DNA of 42,336 bases from DATARH01 sp035309005 (lineage in GTDB: Bacteria > Pseudomonadota > Alphaproteobacteria > ATCC43930 > CGMCC-115725): positions 1-42,336 of the forward strand of contig DATGFP010000148.1 in NCBI GenBank assembly GCA_035309005.1, read 5' to 3'. Position 1 is the stretch's first letter. Each line of letters opens with the position of its first letter. The notes below the pieces were generated by a model that was given only the letters and a program-made list of their open reading frames with translations, was not told the DNA's origin and did no database searches. A program made the position numbers and the translations under genes. This document shows, piece after piece, positions 26,841 through 34,423 of this stretch.

Positions 26841-27101
26841 ATGCGTCCTTTATTGCTTGTGATTGCCCTGCTGGGGCTGGCCGCCTGCACCGAGGCCTCG
26901 GCGAGCCGGGTCGATGCGCGGACCTTCAAGATCCAAGGACCCTCAATGGGCATCCTCTCTGATGAGCCCAACCGGCGATTGGCGTCGCGGATCTGTCCGA
27001 ACGGCTACCGGGTACTCGATTCGGCAAGCCACAAAGGCGGTCCCGACCGGGCAACCGACGACTCGGACACGACGACCGTCTGGACGATCCGCTGCATCTA
27101 G
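26841..27101 (+). CDS. Small putative lipoprotein
   Basis: The 86-residue protein has a lipoprotein signal, MRPLLLVIALLGLAACTEAS, with the lipobox LAAC and a likely acylated Cys at residue 18. The mature part, DARTFKIQGPSMGILSDEPN then NGYRVLDSASHKGGPDRATD, ends in WTIRC and has two cysteines beyond the lipobox. AGGGGA at 26825-26830 precedes ATG 26841; an in-frame TTG at 26835 is less likely. It is divergent from the DUF2846-like gene and convergent with lysS. The family was not recognised. Confidence 0.72.
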   Translation: MRPLLLVIALLGLAACTEASASRVDARTFKIQGPSMGILSDEPNRRLASRICPNGYRVLDSASHKGGPDRATDDSDTTTVWTIRCI

Positions 27102-27111
27102 CGGCGCGCCC

Positions 27112-28587
27112 TCAACGCGGCCGCATCGTCGGAAATGCAATGACGTCGCGGATCGAAGGGCTGTCGGTCAACAGCATCGCCAGCCGGTCGATGCCGATGC
27201 CCAGCCCGCCGCAGGGCGGCAGTCCGTATTCGAGCGCCAGTACGTAATCTTCGTCGAGCGGCTGCGCCTCCTCGTCGCCGGCCGCGCGCGCCAGCATTTG
27301 CGCCTCGAAGCGGGCGCGCTGGTCGAGCGGGTCGTTGAGCTCGGAAAAGGCGTTGGCGATCTCCCAGCCGTAGACATAGGTCTCGAAGCGCTCGACGAGG
27401 CGCGGATCGGTGCGATCGGCCTTGGCGAGGGGCGAGATGTCGCGCGGGAAGCCGGTGACGTGTGTCGGCTGCACTAGCTGGTCCTCGACCCGCGCGGCAA
27501 ACGCCGCTTCCAGCGCCTGGCCCCAGCTCTCGCCGCCGCCGAGAGCGCAGCCGAGATGCCCGGCCGCCTCGCGTGCCGCCGCGGCGTCGGTGATCGCGAG
27601 GAAATCCACCCCGGTTGCTTCGAGCACCAGTTCGGCCATGTCGCGGCGCGGCCATGGCGGCGTGAGATCGATCTGGGTGCCGCCGTAGGAGAGGCGCAAG
27701 CCGCCCGTCGTCGCCTCGGCGACATGCGCGACGATCTGCTCGGTCAGCGCCATCATGCCGGTGTAGTCGCTATAAGCCTCGTAGAGCTCGAGCGAGGTAA
27801 ATTCCGGGTTGTGGCGCGGCGACAGGCCCTCGTTGCGGAAGCAGCGATTGATCTCGAACACCTTGTCGCTGAGGCCGCCCACCACCAGCCGCTTCAGGTG
27901 GAGTTCGGGCGCGATCCGCAGATAAAGGTCGATGTCGAGCGCGTTGTGATGGGTGACAAAGGGCCGCGCCGCCGCACCGCCCGGAATCGTGTGCAGCATC
28001 GGCGTCTCGACTTCGAGATAGCCGCGCGCCAAGAGCCAGGCGCGCATTGCCGCGATCAGCTGGCTGCGCCGCCGCAATGTTTCGCGGCTCTGCGGGTTCA
28101 TGATCAGGTCGAGATAGCGCTGCCGGTAGCGCAGCTCGATGTCGGCAAGCCCGTGATATTTCTCGGGCAGCGGCCGCAGCGCCTTGGAGAGGAGCGTCAG
28201 CGCCGTCGCGTTGACCGTCAATTCTCCGCGCGCCGTGCGGCGAACGCGCCCCGCGACGCCGATCAGATCGCCAATATCGAGCAGCCGCAGCAGCGCGAAA
28301 TCGTCCGGCGACAGATGATCCTTATGGCCGAAAATCTGGATCTTGCCCGAGGCGTCGTGCAGGTCGATGAACATGCCGCTGTTGCGCATCGCGCGGATCC
28401 GCCCGGCGACCCGCACCGCGTCATCGGTCTCGGCGCCGGCCGGCAGCGCGGCGTGGCTGGCGTCGAGCTCGGCCGCCTGGTGGCTGCGCGAAAAGCTGAC
28501 CGGGTAGGGATCGATCCCCATGCCGCGCAGCGTCTCGAGCTTGTCGAGCCGCACGCGGCGCAGCGGGTCGTCGTCATCGGCGCTCAT
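27112..28587 (-). CDS. lysS: Lysyl-tRNA synthetase, class II
   Basis: LysS charges tRNA-Lys with lysine. The 491 residues contain the N-terminal OB fold (VRVAGRIRAMRNSGMFIDLH). The class II core follows, with motif 1 near LRRRSQLIAAMRAWLLARGY, motif 2 FEINRCFRNEGLSPRHNPEF and motif 3 GGLGIGIDRLAMLL. LYLRIAPELHLKRLVVGGL is also typical. ATG at 28587 fits the family. A solitary copy of the REP-like palindrome lies 25 bases upstream of the start. An alternative far-upstream start at 28677 would translate through that repeat and is rejected. Confidence 0.97.
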   Translation of the reverse strand: MSADDDDPLRRVRLDKLETLRGMGIDPYPVSFSRSHQAAELDASHAALPAGAETDDAVRVAGRIRAMRNSGMFIDLHDASGKIQIFGHKDHLSPDDFALLRLLDIGDLIGVAGRVRRTARGELTVNATALTLLSKALRPLPEKYHGLADIELRYRQRYLDLIMNPQSRETLRRRSQLIAAMRAWLLARGYLEVETPMLHTIPGGAAARPFVTHHNALDIDLYLRIAPELHLKRLVVGGLSDKVFEINRCFRNEGLSPRHNPEFTSLELYEAYSDYTGMMALTEQIVAHVAEATTGGLRLSYGGTQIDLTPPWPRRDMAELVLEATGVDFLAITDAAAAREAAGHLGCALGGGESWGQALEAAFAARVEDQLVQPTHVTGFPRDISPLAKADRTDPRLVERFETYVYGWEIANAFSELNDPLDQRARFEAQMLARAAGDEEAQPLDEDYVLALEYGLPPCGGLGIGIDRLAMLLTDSPSIRDVIAFPTMRPR

Positions 28588-28611
28588 CAATCGGGCTCCG
28601 CATATAGGCCG

Positions 28612-28632
28612 CCATCCCGGCGAAGGCCGGGA
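28612..28632. repeat. Solitary REP-like palindrome
   Basis: These 21 bases are identical to the first 21 bases of the left arm of the carA-carB element (850-870) and contain the same CCGGC-GAAG-GCCGG hairpin. No inverted partner lies nearby. It sits in the 86-base gap between lysS and the ABC transporter gene. Confidence 0.75.
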
Positions 28633-28673
28633 GACCGTTATAGTGAATATGGGCAAACCGGCGAAAGCGGCGA

Positions 28674-30398
28674 TCAATCGCCGGCGGCGGCCTTGTCGAC
28701 CTCGTAGCGGCCGAGATCGATGACCGTCTCGTGGAAGCGCTTCAGCGTGCCGTGATGGCCGACGCTGACGATCGTCGGCCCCCAGTCTGCTTCGCGCAGC
28801 AACCGGTACAACGCCGCTTCCGCCGCCTCGTCGAGCGCCGAGGTCGCCTCGTCGAGAAACACGATCTCGGGGCGCATCAGCAGCACCCGGGCAAACCCGA
28901 CGCGCTGCTGCTCGCCGCCCGACAGGCGTTGCGCCCAGTTGCCGTCGACATCGAGCTGGTCGACCAGATAAGACAGCCCGACCGCATGGAGCGCCGCTTC
29001 CAGCTCGGCTCGGCGCGGCTCGTGTTCGAGCTCGGGATAGGTGATCGCATCAGCCAGCGTGCCGAGCGGCAGGTAGGGTCGCTGCGGCAGAAAGAGGACC
29101 GGGCCCTCGCCGACGCGGATCTGGCCGCGGCCAAACGGCCACAGGCCGGCGATGGCGCGCAGCAATGTGCTCTTGCCCGAGCCCGACGGCCCGGTAACTA
29201 GCAGCGGTTCGCCGGGGCGCGCCGCCAGCGCGATATCGTCGCGCAGCATCTCGCCGCCCGGCAGGTTGAGCTCCAGCCCATGCACCGTGACGCCCTCGCC
29301 GCCGCGCTCGAGTGCGATCGGCTGCGGCCCCTGGCGCGCGCTGCCGATCTCGTCGACCCTGGCGCGGAACCCGCGCAGGCGCTCGACCACTGACTGATAT
29401 TCGGCAATCTCGGTGTAACTCGACACGATGAACGACAGCGAATCCTGCACCTGCCCGAAGGCCGACGAGATCTGCATCAGCCCGCCGAGCTGGATCTGTT
29501 TCGAAAAGTAGCGCGGCGCCGCGACGATAAACGGAAAGACGATCGCCAGCTGCGAGTAGCTGGTGGTGAACCAGGTCAGCTTCTTGCGGCGACGGATGAC
29601 GTTCCACCAATTCAGCACAATCCGCGTGAAGCGGCTCTGGAAAACGTCGAACTCGCGGCTCTCGCCGCCATGAAAGGCGACGCCCTCGGCATTCTCGCGC
29701 AGCCGCACGAGGCTGAAGCGGAAATCGGCCTCATAGCGCTGCTGATTGAACAATAGCCCGACCAGCGGATAGCCGATGCGCTGCGTCAGCCAGGTGCCGC
29801 CGACCGCATAGATGATCGCCGCGAACACCATGTAGCCGGGGATGTCGAAATGGCGGCCGCCGCCAATCGGCACGCTGAGCGCGCCCGACAGCGTCCACAG
29901 GATGAAGAGGAACGACAGCAACGTCACAACCGAGTTCAACAGCCCGAGCGACAGCTGGAGAGTGATCGAGGTAAAGCGGTCGAGGTCCTCGGCGATGCGC
30001 TGATCGGGATTGTCAGTCGCCGACTGGTCGAGCTGCATGCGGTAATAGGCCTGACCGCCCAGCCAATCCTTCAGAAACCGCTCGGTCATCCAGCGCCGCC
30101 AGCGGATCTGCAGCAGCTGACGCAGGTAAAGCTGATAGACCGCGACGACGATCAGCGCCACCGCGATCATCCCGAAGATCGCGAATTGCCACCAGAATTT
30201 AGGCCAGTCGTAATTCTGCAGGGCGTTGTAAAAATCGTTGTTCCACGAGTTGAGGCGGACGTTGAGCCACACCGAAGTCAGGTTGAGCGCGACGACGGTC
30301 GCCAGCAGAGCGCGCGCCGACCATCGTTCGTCGCCCGTCCAGAAGGGCCAAGCGAGGCTCCAGGCGGTGCGCAGGAACCCCTGCTTGGACAGCCCCAT
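28674..30398 (-). CDS. ABC transporter, SbmA/BacA- and YddA-like fused permease/ATPase
   Basis: A half-transporter of 574 residues with an N-terminal membrane domain (ABC_membrane_2 type, about residues 1-340) and a C-terminal ATPase. The membrane part shows LNVRLNSWNNDFYNALQNYD, QIRWRRWMTERFLKDWLGGQ and QSATDNPDQRIAEDLDRFTS, all typical of the YddA/SbmA group. The ATPase has Walker A GPSGSGKSTLLRAIAG, the signature LSGGEQQRVGFARVLL and Walker B IVFLDEATSALDE, and ends with a His switch in SVGHHGTLKRFH. SbmA relatives import peptides; fused forms such as YddA have unclear cargo. ATG at 30398 follows GGAG by seven bases; ATG at 30422 is an alternative. Confidence 0.93.
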   Translation of the reverse strand: MGLSKQGFLRTAWSLAWPFWTGDERWSARALLATVVALNLTSVWLNVRLNSWNNDFYNALQNYDWPKFWWQFAIFGMIAVALIVVAVYQLYLRQLLQIRWRRWMTERFLKDWLGGQAYYRMQLDQSATDNPDQRIAEDLDRFTSITLQLSLGLLNSVVTLLSFLFILWTLSGALSVPIGGGRHFDIPGYMVFAAIIYAVGGTWLTQRIGYPLVGLLFNQQRYEADFRFSLVRLRENAEGVAFHGGESREFDVFQSRFTRIVLNWWNVIRRRKKLTWFTTSYSQLAIVFPFIVAAPRYFSKQIQLGGLMQISSAFGQVQDSLSFIVSSYTEIAEYQSVVERLRGFRARVDEIGSARQGPQPIALERGGEGVTVHGLELNLPGGEMLRDDIALAARPGEPLLVTGPSGSGKSTLLRAIAGLWPFGRGQIRVGEGPVLFLPQRPYLPLGTLADAITYPELEHEPRRAELEAALHAVGLSYLVDQLDVDGNWAQRLSGGEQQRVGFARVLLMRPEIVFLDEATSALDEAAEAALYRLLREADWGPTIVSVGHHGTLKRFHETVIDLGRYEVDKAAAGD

Positions 30399-30471
30399 GC
30401 TCGATCTCCGTCCTTGTCCCATTGCCCGGTCGGCGCATGACGCCGCATGAGCCGACGCGTTGTCGAGCGCG

Positions 30472-30921
30472 ATGATCGCCCCGCCCGCCAGTGCGGCCTT
30501 GCTGGCCCGCGGCACCTGCCGCGCGCTCGGCCAGCTCGGCTACGCGAGCCTCGTCGAGTTTCCGCTGGCCAGCGGCCGCCGCGCCGACATTCTCGCACTC
30601 GGCAACAAGGGCGACCTGATCATTGTCGAGATCAAGAGCTCGGTGGCCGATTTCCGCTCAGATCGTAAATGGACCAGCTATCGCGACTTTGCCGACCGGC
30701 TGTATTTCGCAGTTCCGAACGATTTTCCAGCCCTCCTCATCCCGGAAGAATGTGGCCTCATAGTGGCGGATCGGTTTGCCGCGGCGGTGCTGCGCCACGG
30801 TGTCCTGACCCCGCTTGCCGCGGCGCGCCGCCGCGCGTTGACGCTGCGCTTCGCGCGCCATGCCGCGACGCGGCTGCGGCGTGAGCTCGACCCCGATTGC
30901 GGTCGGCGGAGCGGCGTCTAG
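30472..30921 (+). CDS. mmcB: MmcB family DNA repair protein
   Basis: MmcB-type proteins are alphaproteobacterial putative nucleases linked to DNA damage repair (named from the mitomycin response in Caulobacter). The 149-residue protein shows a PD-(D/E)xK-like core: LVEFPLASGRRADILALGNK, then DLIIVEIKSSVADFRSDRKW and YRDFADRLYFAVPNDFP, with the Asp, Glu and Lys in the expected places (RRADILAL, VEIKSS). A basic tail follows. ATG at 30472 is preferred over TTG at 30460. The stop overlaps the convergent smr gene by four bases. Confidence 0.9.
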   Translation: MIAPPASAALLARGTCRALGQLGYASLVEFPLASGRRADILALGNKGDLIIVEIKSSVADFRSDRKWTSYRDFADRLYFAVPNDFPALLIPEECGLIVADRFAAAVLRHGVLTPLAAARRRALTLRFARHAATRLRRELDPDCGRRSGV

Positions 30922-31484
30922 CGCGGCGGGCGGCGAAGCAGCACATAAAGCGCGCCGGCGCCGCCGTGCGGCGGCCGGGCTGGCGCGATCGCCAGCACGT
31001 CGCGACGCAAATCGGGCTCGGCCAGCCAACGCGGCACCGCCGCCTTCAAGACGCCGCCGCTGGCGCGGCCATGGCCGGTGACAACCAGCACGCAGCGCCG
31101 CCCGGCGGCGCGCCAGCCGGTGATGCAGCGCACCAACGCGCGATGCGCTTCCTCCTGCGTCAAGCCGTGCAGGTCAAGGGTCGCATCGACCGGATAGCGG
31201 CCGTGCTTGACCCGCTCGGCAGTGGCGCGGTCGACGCCAGCGAAGCGGTCGAGCGGCGGCAGGGGCGGTGGCAGCGCCCCTCCCGCTTTTACCCCCACCC
31301 TTCCCTCCCCCGCTTGCGGGGGAGGGTGAGACAACGTTCCCTCGCCCGCAAGCGGGGGAGGGTTAGGGTGGGGGTGCGGCTCCGACCGTCGCGGAGGAGG
31401 CGGACGATCGCGGCCGGGCAGCGGCGCCACGTCGCGCGTCGCGCGCCGCCACAGCCCACCGTCGTCAGGCGGCGGCCGGGCCAT
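30918..31484 (-). CDS. Smr domain protein with an in-frame palindromic insert
   Basis: The 188-residue protein has an N-terminal segment RPPPDDGGLWRRATRDVAPL and a C-terminal Smr domain: DATLDLHGLTQEEAHRALV with the DLHG motif, RCVLVVTGHGRASGGVLKAA with the TGxG motif, then PPHGGAGALYVLLRR. Smr domains are nucleic-acid endonucleases or binders in their MutS2 relatives. Between these parts lies HPHPNPPPLAGEGTLS and HPPPQAGEGRVGVKAG, which is the translation of a DNA palindrome at 31291-31375. ATG at 31484 overlaps the lutC end by 20 bases. It converges on mmcB with a four-base overlap. Confidence 0.88.
   Translation of the reverse strand: MARPPPDDGGLWRRATRDVAPLPGRDRPPPPRRSEPHPHPNPPPLAGEGTLSHPPPQAGEGRVGVKAGGALPPPLPPLDRFAGVDRATAERVKHGRYPVDATLDLHGLTQEEAHRALVRCITGWRAAGRRCVLVVTGHGRASGGVLKAAVPRWLAEPDLRRDVLAIAPARPPHGGAGALYVLLRRPPR
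31291..31375. repeat. Double palindromic element inside the Smr gene
   Basis: Left arm 31291-31326 and right arm 31339-31375 are inverted copies differing at a few positions and by one base in length. The left arm contains a perfect dyad of CCCTCCCCCGC and GCGGGGGAGGG around TT. The element is read in frame on the minus strand as proline/glycine-rich sequence joining the two halves of the Smr protein. It is unrelated in sequence to the repeat at 850-978. Confidence 0.85.
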
Positions 31485-32166
31485 CGGCGGCGCCTTCCAA
31501 CCCCTCGACGAGCACGACGTGCAGCCGGCGCGGACCATGCGCGCCCAGCTGGATGTGCTGCTCGATGTCGCCGGTGCGCGACGGGCCGGTGATCAGGTTG
31601 ACCGTGCGCGGCCAGGTCTCGCGCGCCCGGACAAGGTCCCAGCCGTCCTCGTAGCTCGCCACCACCTGAGCGGCATGCAGCACGACGATATGGGTGTCGG
31701 GCAGGAAATTGAGCGTCGTCGGCGTATCCGCGCCCGAAATCAACATCAGCGTGCCGGTCTCGGCAATCGCCGCGAGGCACGGGGTCAGCGACACCGCGTC
31801 GCTCGCCCCGGCCCGGCCCCGCCGGTTCGAGAGCAGGGGCCGCGCCTCCCAGGGCATCGCGTCGAGCGCCGGATCGGGCGCCATGACCAGCTCGGCCGGC
31901 AGATTTTCGGCCGCGAGATAGCGCGCCACCTCGGCCGGAACCTCGGATGCCGCGGCGACCCGCGTCACCGTCGTCTGCACTTCCTCGGCCATCGCGACGA
32001 AGAGGTCGAGGCGCTCTGCGCGGCCGAGCGCGGCGGCGCGCGCCGGCACCAGATTGCGGCGATGCGCGGCGATGCGCTCGGCGAGCGCCCCCGTCTGCGC
32101 CTCCGGTAGCTTGCCGCGCTTCAGCGCGCCGCGGATGCCGCCGAGAATGTCGTCGCGGGCGCTCAT
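31465..32166 (-). CDS. lutC: Lactate utilization protein C (LutC/YkgG family)
   Basis: LutC is the DUF162-type subunit of the LutABC L-lactate oxidising complex. The 233 residues show ARDDILGGIRGALKRGK at the start, LTPCLAAIAETGTLMLISGA, FLPDTHIVVLHAAQVVASYE and the end motif NLITGPSRTGDIEQHIQLGA followed by HGPRRLHVVLVEG. Its start (ATG 32166) overlaps the lutB stop by four bases. It is last of the three lut genes; the Smr gene then overlaps its end by 20 bases. Confidence 0.95.
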   Translation of the reverse strand: MSARDDILGGIRGALKRGKLPEAQTGALAERIAAHRRNLVPARAAALGRAERLDLFVAMAEEVQTTVTRVAAASEVPAEVARYLAAENLPAELVMAPDPALDAMPWEARPLLSNRRGRAGASDAVSLTPCLAAIAETGTLMLISGADTPTTLNFLPDTHIVVLHAAQVVASYEDGWDLVRARETWPRTVNLITGPSRTGDIEQHIQLGAHGPRRLHVVLVEGLEGAADGPAAA

Positions 32167-33593
32167 AGCGCCGGCCTGCCGCGCTGCCGCTCGGCCCACA
32201 GGCTATGAAAGCTGCGGCCCTCGGGCGCCGGCAGGTCGCGCGCCAGGGTCCAGCCGGTCGCCAGCGGCAGGCTGCGGAAATGCCCGCGCGGCCGGCCGAT
32301 CCAGCCTAGCACGCGGCCGGCAATCTCGGTCGCCGCATGGTACAACGCCGGCTGCGTTGCGACCCAGGCCCACAGCCGCAAGCCCGAGCGGTAGGCCGGC
32401 GGGCTCAGCTTTTGCGCGAATTCGCGCTCGCGCCAGTGCCGCATCATCTTCGGCAGCGGGATCTTGACCGGGCAGACCTCTTCGCAGCGGCCGCAGAAGG
32501 TCGAGGCGTTCGGCAGGTGGCCGGCTTCGCCGAGGCCGACCAGCGCCGGGGTCAAGACCGCGCCCATCGGCCCCGGATAGACCCAGCCATAGGCGTGCCC
32601 GCCGACCGCGGCATAGACCGGGCAATGATTGAGGCAGGCGGCGCATCTGAGGCAGCGCAGCATGTCCTGGAAGTCGCCTCCGAGGAGGTCGCTGCGGCCG
32701 TTGTCGAGCAGCACGACGTGGTACTCTTCCGGGCCATCGAGGTCGCCCGGCCGGCGCGGCCCGGTCGACAGCGTCGTATAGGATGAGAATTCCTGGCCCG
32801 TGGCCGAGCGCGCCAGGAGGCGCAGCAGCGTCGTTGCGTCCTCCAGGGTCGGCACCACCTTCTCGATCCCGGTGATGACGATGTGGATGCGCGGCAGGGT
32901 CTGCGTCAGGTCGCCGTTGCCCTCGTTGGTGACGATGATCCCGGCGCCGTTTTCGGCGACGAGGAAATTGGCGCCGGTGATGCCGACATCGGCCGCGAGA
33001 AAGCTCGGCCGCAGGATCGTCCGCGCCTCGTCGCACATCTCGCGCGGCTCGCTCAGCGGGCGGGCCGGGTCGAGACCGGTATGCGCGGCGCGGAAGGTGT
33101 CGGCGACCTGCTCCTTCATCAGGTGGATCGCCGGCGCGATGATGTGAGAGGGCGGCTCGTGGCGCAGCTGGATGATGTATTCGCCGAGATCGGTCTCGAC
33201 CGGGGTGATGCCGTTGGCTTCGAGGTAATCGTTGAGCGCGATCTCCTCGGCGACCATCGACTTGCCCTTGGTGACGATCGTCGCTCCGGCGGCGCGGCAG
33301 ATGTCGAGCACTGCCGCGCGTGCCTCGGCGGCGGTGCGCGCCCAATGAACCTGACCCCCCGCGGCAATGACATTGCGCTCGTAGAGCTCGAGGTAGTGGT
33401 CGAGGTGGGCCAGCGTATGGTCCTTGATCGCACGCCCCTCCTCGCGCAGCGCCTCGAACTCCGGCAGCCGCTCGATCGCCTGTTGCCGGCGCGCCGGAAA
33501 GCCGGTGCGCGCCAGCCCCAATGCCCGCTGCAACACCGGGTCGGCGAGCCCGGCGCGAGCGTTGGCCGCGAAATTGTCGCTGGTCGGCTCCAT
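32163..33593 (-). CDS. lutB: Lactate utilization iron-sulfur protein LutB
   Basis: LutB is the large iron-sulfur subunit of the LutABC L-lactate oxidation system. The 476 residues contain a DUF162-like domain (TIVTKGKSMVAEEIALNDYL, VGITGANFLVAENGAGIIVT, HIVITGIEKVVPTLEDATTL) and two [4Fe-4S] motifs, CLRCAACLNHCP and CGRCEEVCP, with the typical HAYGWVYPGPMGAVLTPAL between them. The C-terminal 80 residues are the usual LutB tail. ATG at 33593 is one base after the lutA stop. Electrons are thought to enter the respiratory chain, though the route is not established. Confidence 0.95.
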   Translation of the reverse strand: MEPTSDNFAANARAGLADPVLQRALGLARTGFPARRQQAIERLPEFEALREEGRAIKDHTLAHLDHYLELYERNVIAAGGQVHWARTAAEARAAVLDICRAAGATIVTKGKSMVAEEIALNDYLEANGITPVETDLGEYIIQLRHEPPSHIIAPAIHLMKEQVADTFRAAHTGLDPARPLSEPREMCDEARTILRPSFLAADVGITGANFLVAENGAGIIVTNEGNGDLTQTLPRIHIVITGIEKVVPTLEDATTLLRLLARSATGQEFSSYTTLSTGPRRPGDLDGPEEYHVVLLDNGRSDLLGGDFQDMLRCLRCAACLNHCPVYAAVGGHAYGWVYPGPMGAVLTPALVGLGEAGHLPNASTFCGRCEEVCPVKIPLPKMMRHWREREFAQKLSPPAYRSGLRLWAWVATQPALYHAATEIAGRVLGWIGRPRGHFRSLPLATGWTLARDLPAPEGRSFHSLWAERQRGRPAL

Positions 33594-33594
33594 G

Positions 33595-34359
33595 TCAGCC
33601 TTTCGCGGCGCCGATCGCCGGCGTGTCGGTCATCCCGGCCAGTACCTCGGCGATGTGGCGGGCCTCGACGGAAATCCCGAGCCGCGACAGCTTGCCGGCG
33701 ATGTTGAGGAGACAACCGAGATCGCCGGCGAGCACCGCATCGGCGCCGCTGGCCCCGATGTCCGCCGCCTTGTCGCTGGCCATCTTGTTGGAGATCTCCG
33801 GGTATTTGACGCAAAACGTGCCGCCAAAGCCGCAGCACACCTCCGCCGCGGTCAGCTCGCACAATTCCAGCCCCTGGACCGCCGCGAGGAGGCGGCGCGG
33901 CTGCGCCTTGACCCCGAGTTCGCGCAGCCCGGAGCAGCCGTCGTGATAGGTCGCGCGGCGCGGCCAGCTAGCCTCGCTGTCGGTCATGCCGCGGACATCG
34001 ACCAGGAACGACACCAGTTCATGGGTGCGCGCCGCCAGCGCCTCGGCCTGCGCCAGCGTCTCCGGCTCGTCGGCGAACAATTCGGGGTAATGCACCCGCA
34101 CCATACCGGCGCACGAGCCGGACGGCGCCACGATATAATCGTAGCCGGCAAAGGCGGCGATCACCTGGCGCGCGATCGCCTTGGCGTCGGCCCGGTCGCC
34201 GGAATTGTAGGCCGGCTGGCCGCAGCAGGTCTGGGCGCGCGGCACCTCGACCGTACAGCCCGCCCGCTCCAGCAGCGCGACGGCGGCAAAGCCGACGCTC
34301 GGCCGGAACAGATCGACCAGGCAGGTCACCAACAGCGCGACGCGCGCCGGCTCGGGCAT
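33595..34359 (-). CDS. lutA: Lactate utilization protein LutA (CCG-domain)
   Basis: LutA is the two-CCG-domain subunit of the LutABC complex, similar to the C-terminal half of GlcF. The 254 residues show ALLVTCLVDLFRPSVGFAAV, PRAQTCCGQPAYNSGDRADA and APSGSCAGMVRVHYPELF, then ATYHDGCSGLRELGVKAQPR and EVCCGFGGTFCVKYPEISNK. ATG at 34359 follows GGAG. It is first in lutABC-smr. No LutR-like regulator or lactate permease is adjacent, so control is not visible here. Confidence 0.95.
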   Translation of the reverse strand: MPEPARVALLVTCLVDLFRPSVGFAAVALLERAGCTVEVPRAQTCCGQPAYNSGDRADAKAIARQVIAAFAGYDYIVAPSGSCAGMVRVHYPELFADEPETLAQAEALAARTHELVSFLVDVRGMTDSEASWPRRATYHDGCSGLRELGVKAQPRRLLAAVQGLELCELTAAEVCCGFGGTFCVKYPEISNKMASDKAADIGASGADAVLAGDLGCLLNIAGKLSRLGISVEARHIAEVLAGMTDTPAIGAAKG

Positions 34360-34423
34360 TGGCTCAACTCTCCATCCGCTGCCGCACCATAGGGAGGGCG
34401 CCGCCGGCGAATCAATGGGCGAA

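Noticed and set aside
28588..28677. Extended lysS start at 28677
   Set aside because: The extra 30 codons would translate through a REP-like palindrome and do not resemble any LysS N-terminus; ATG 28587 starts the normal protein.
31291..31375. Rho-independent terminator between lutC and smr
   Set aside because: The palindromes lie inside the smr reading frame, not between genes, and no T-run follows on either strand.
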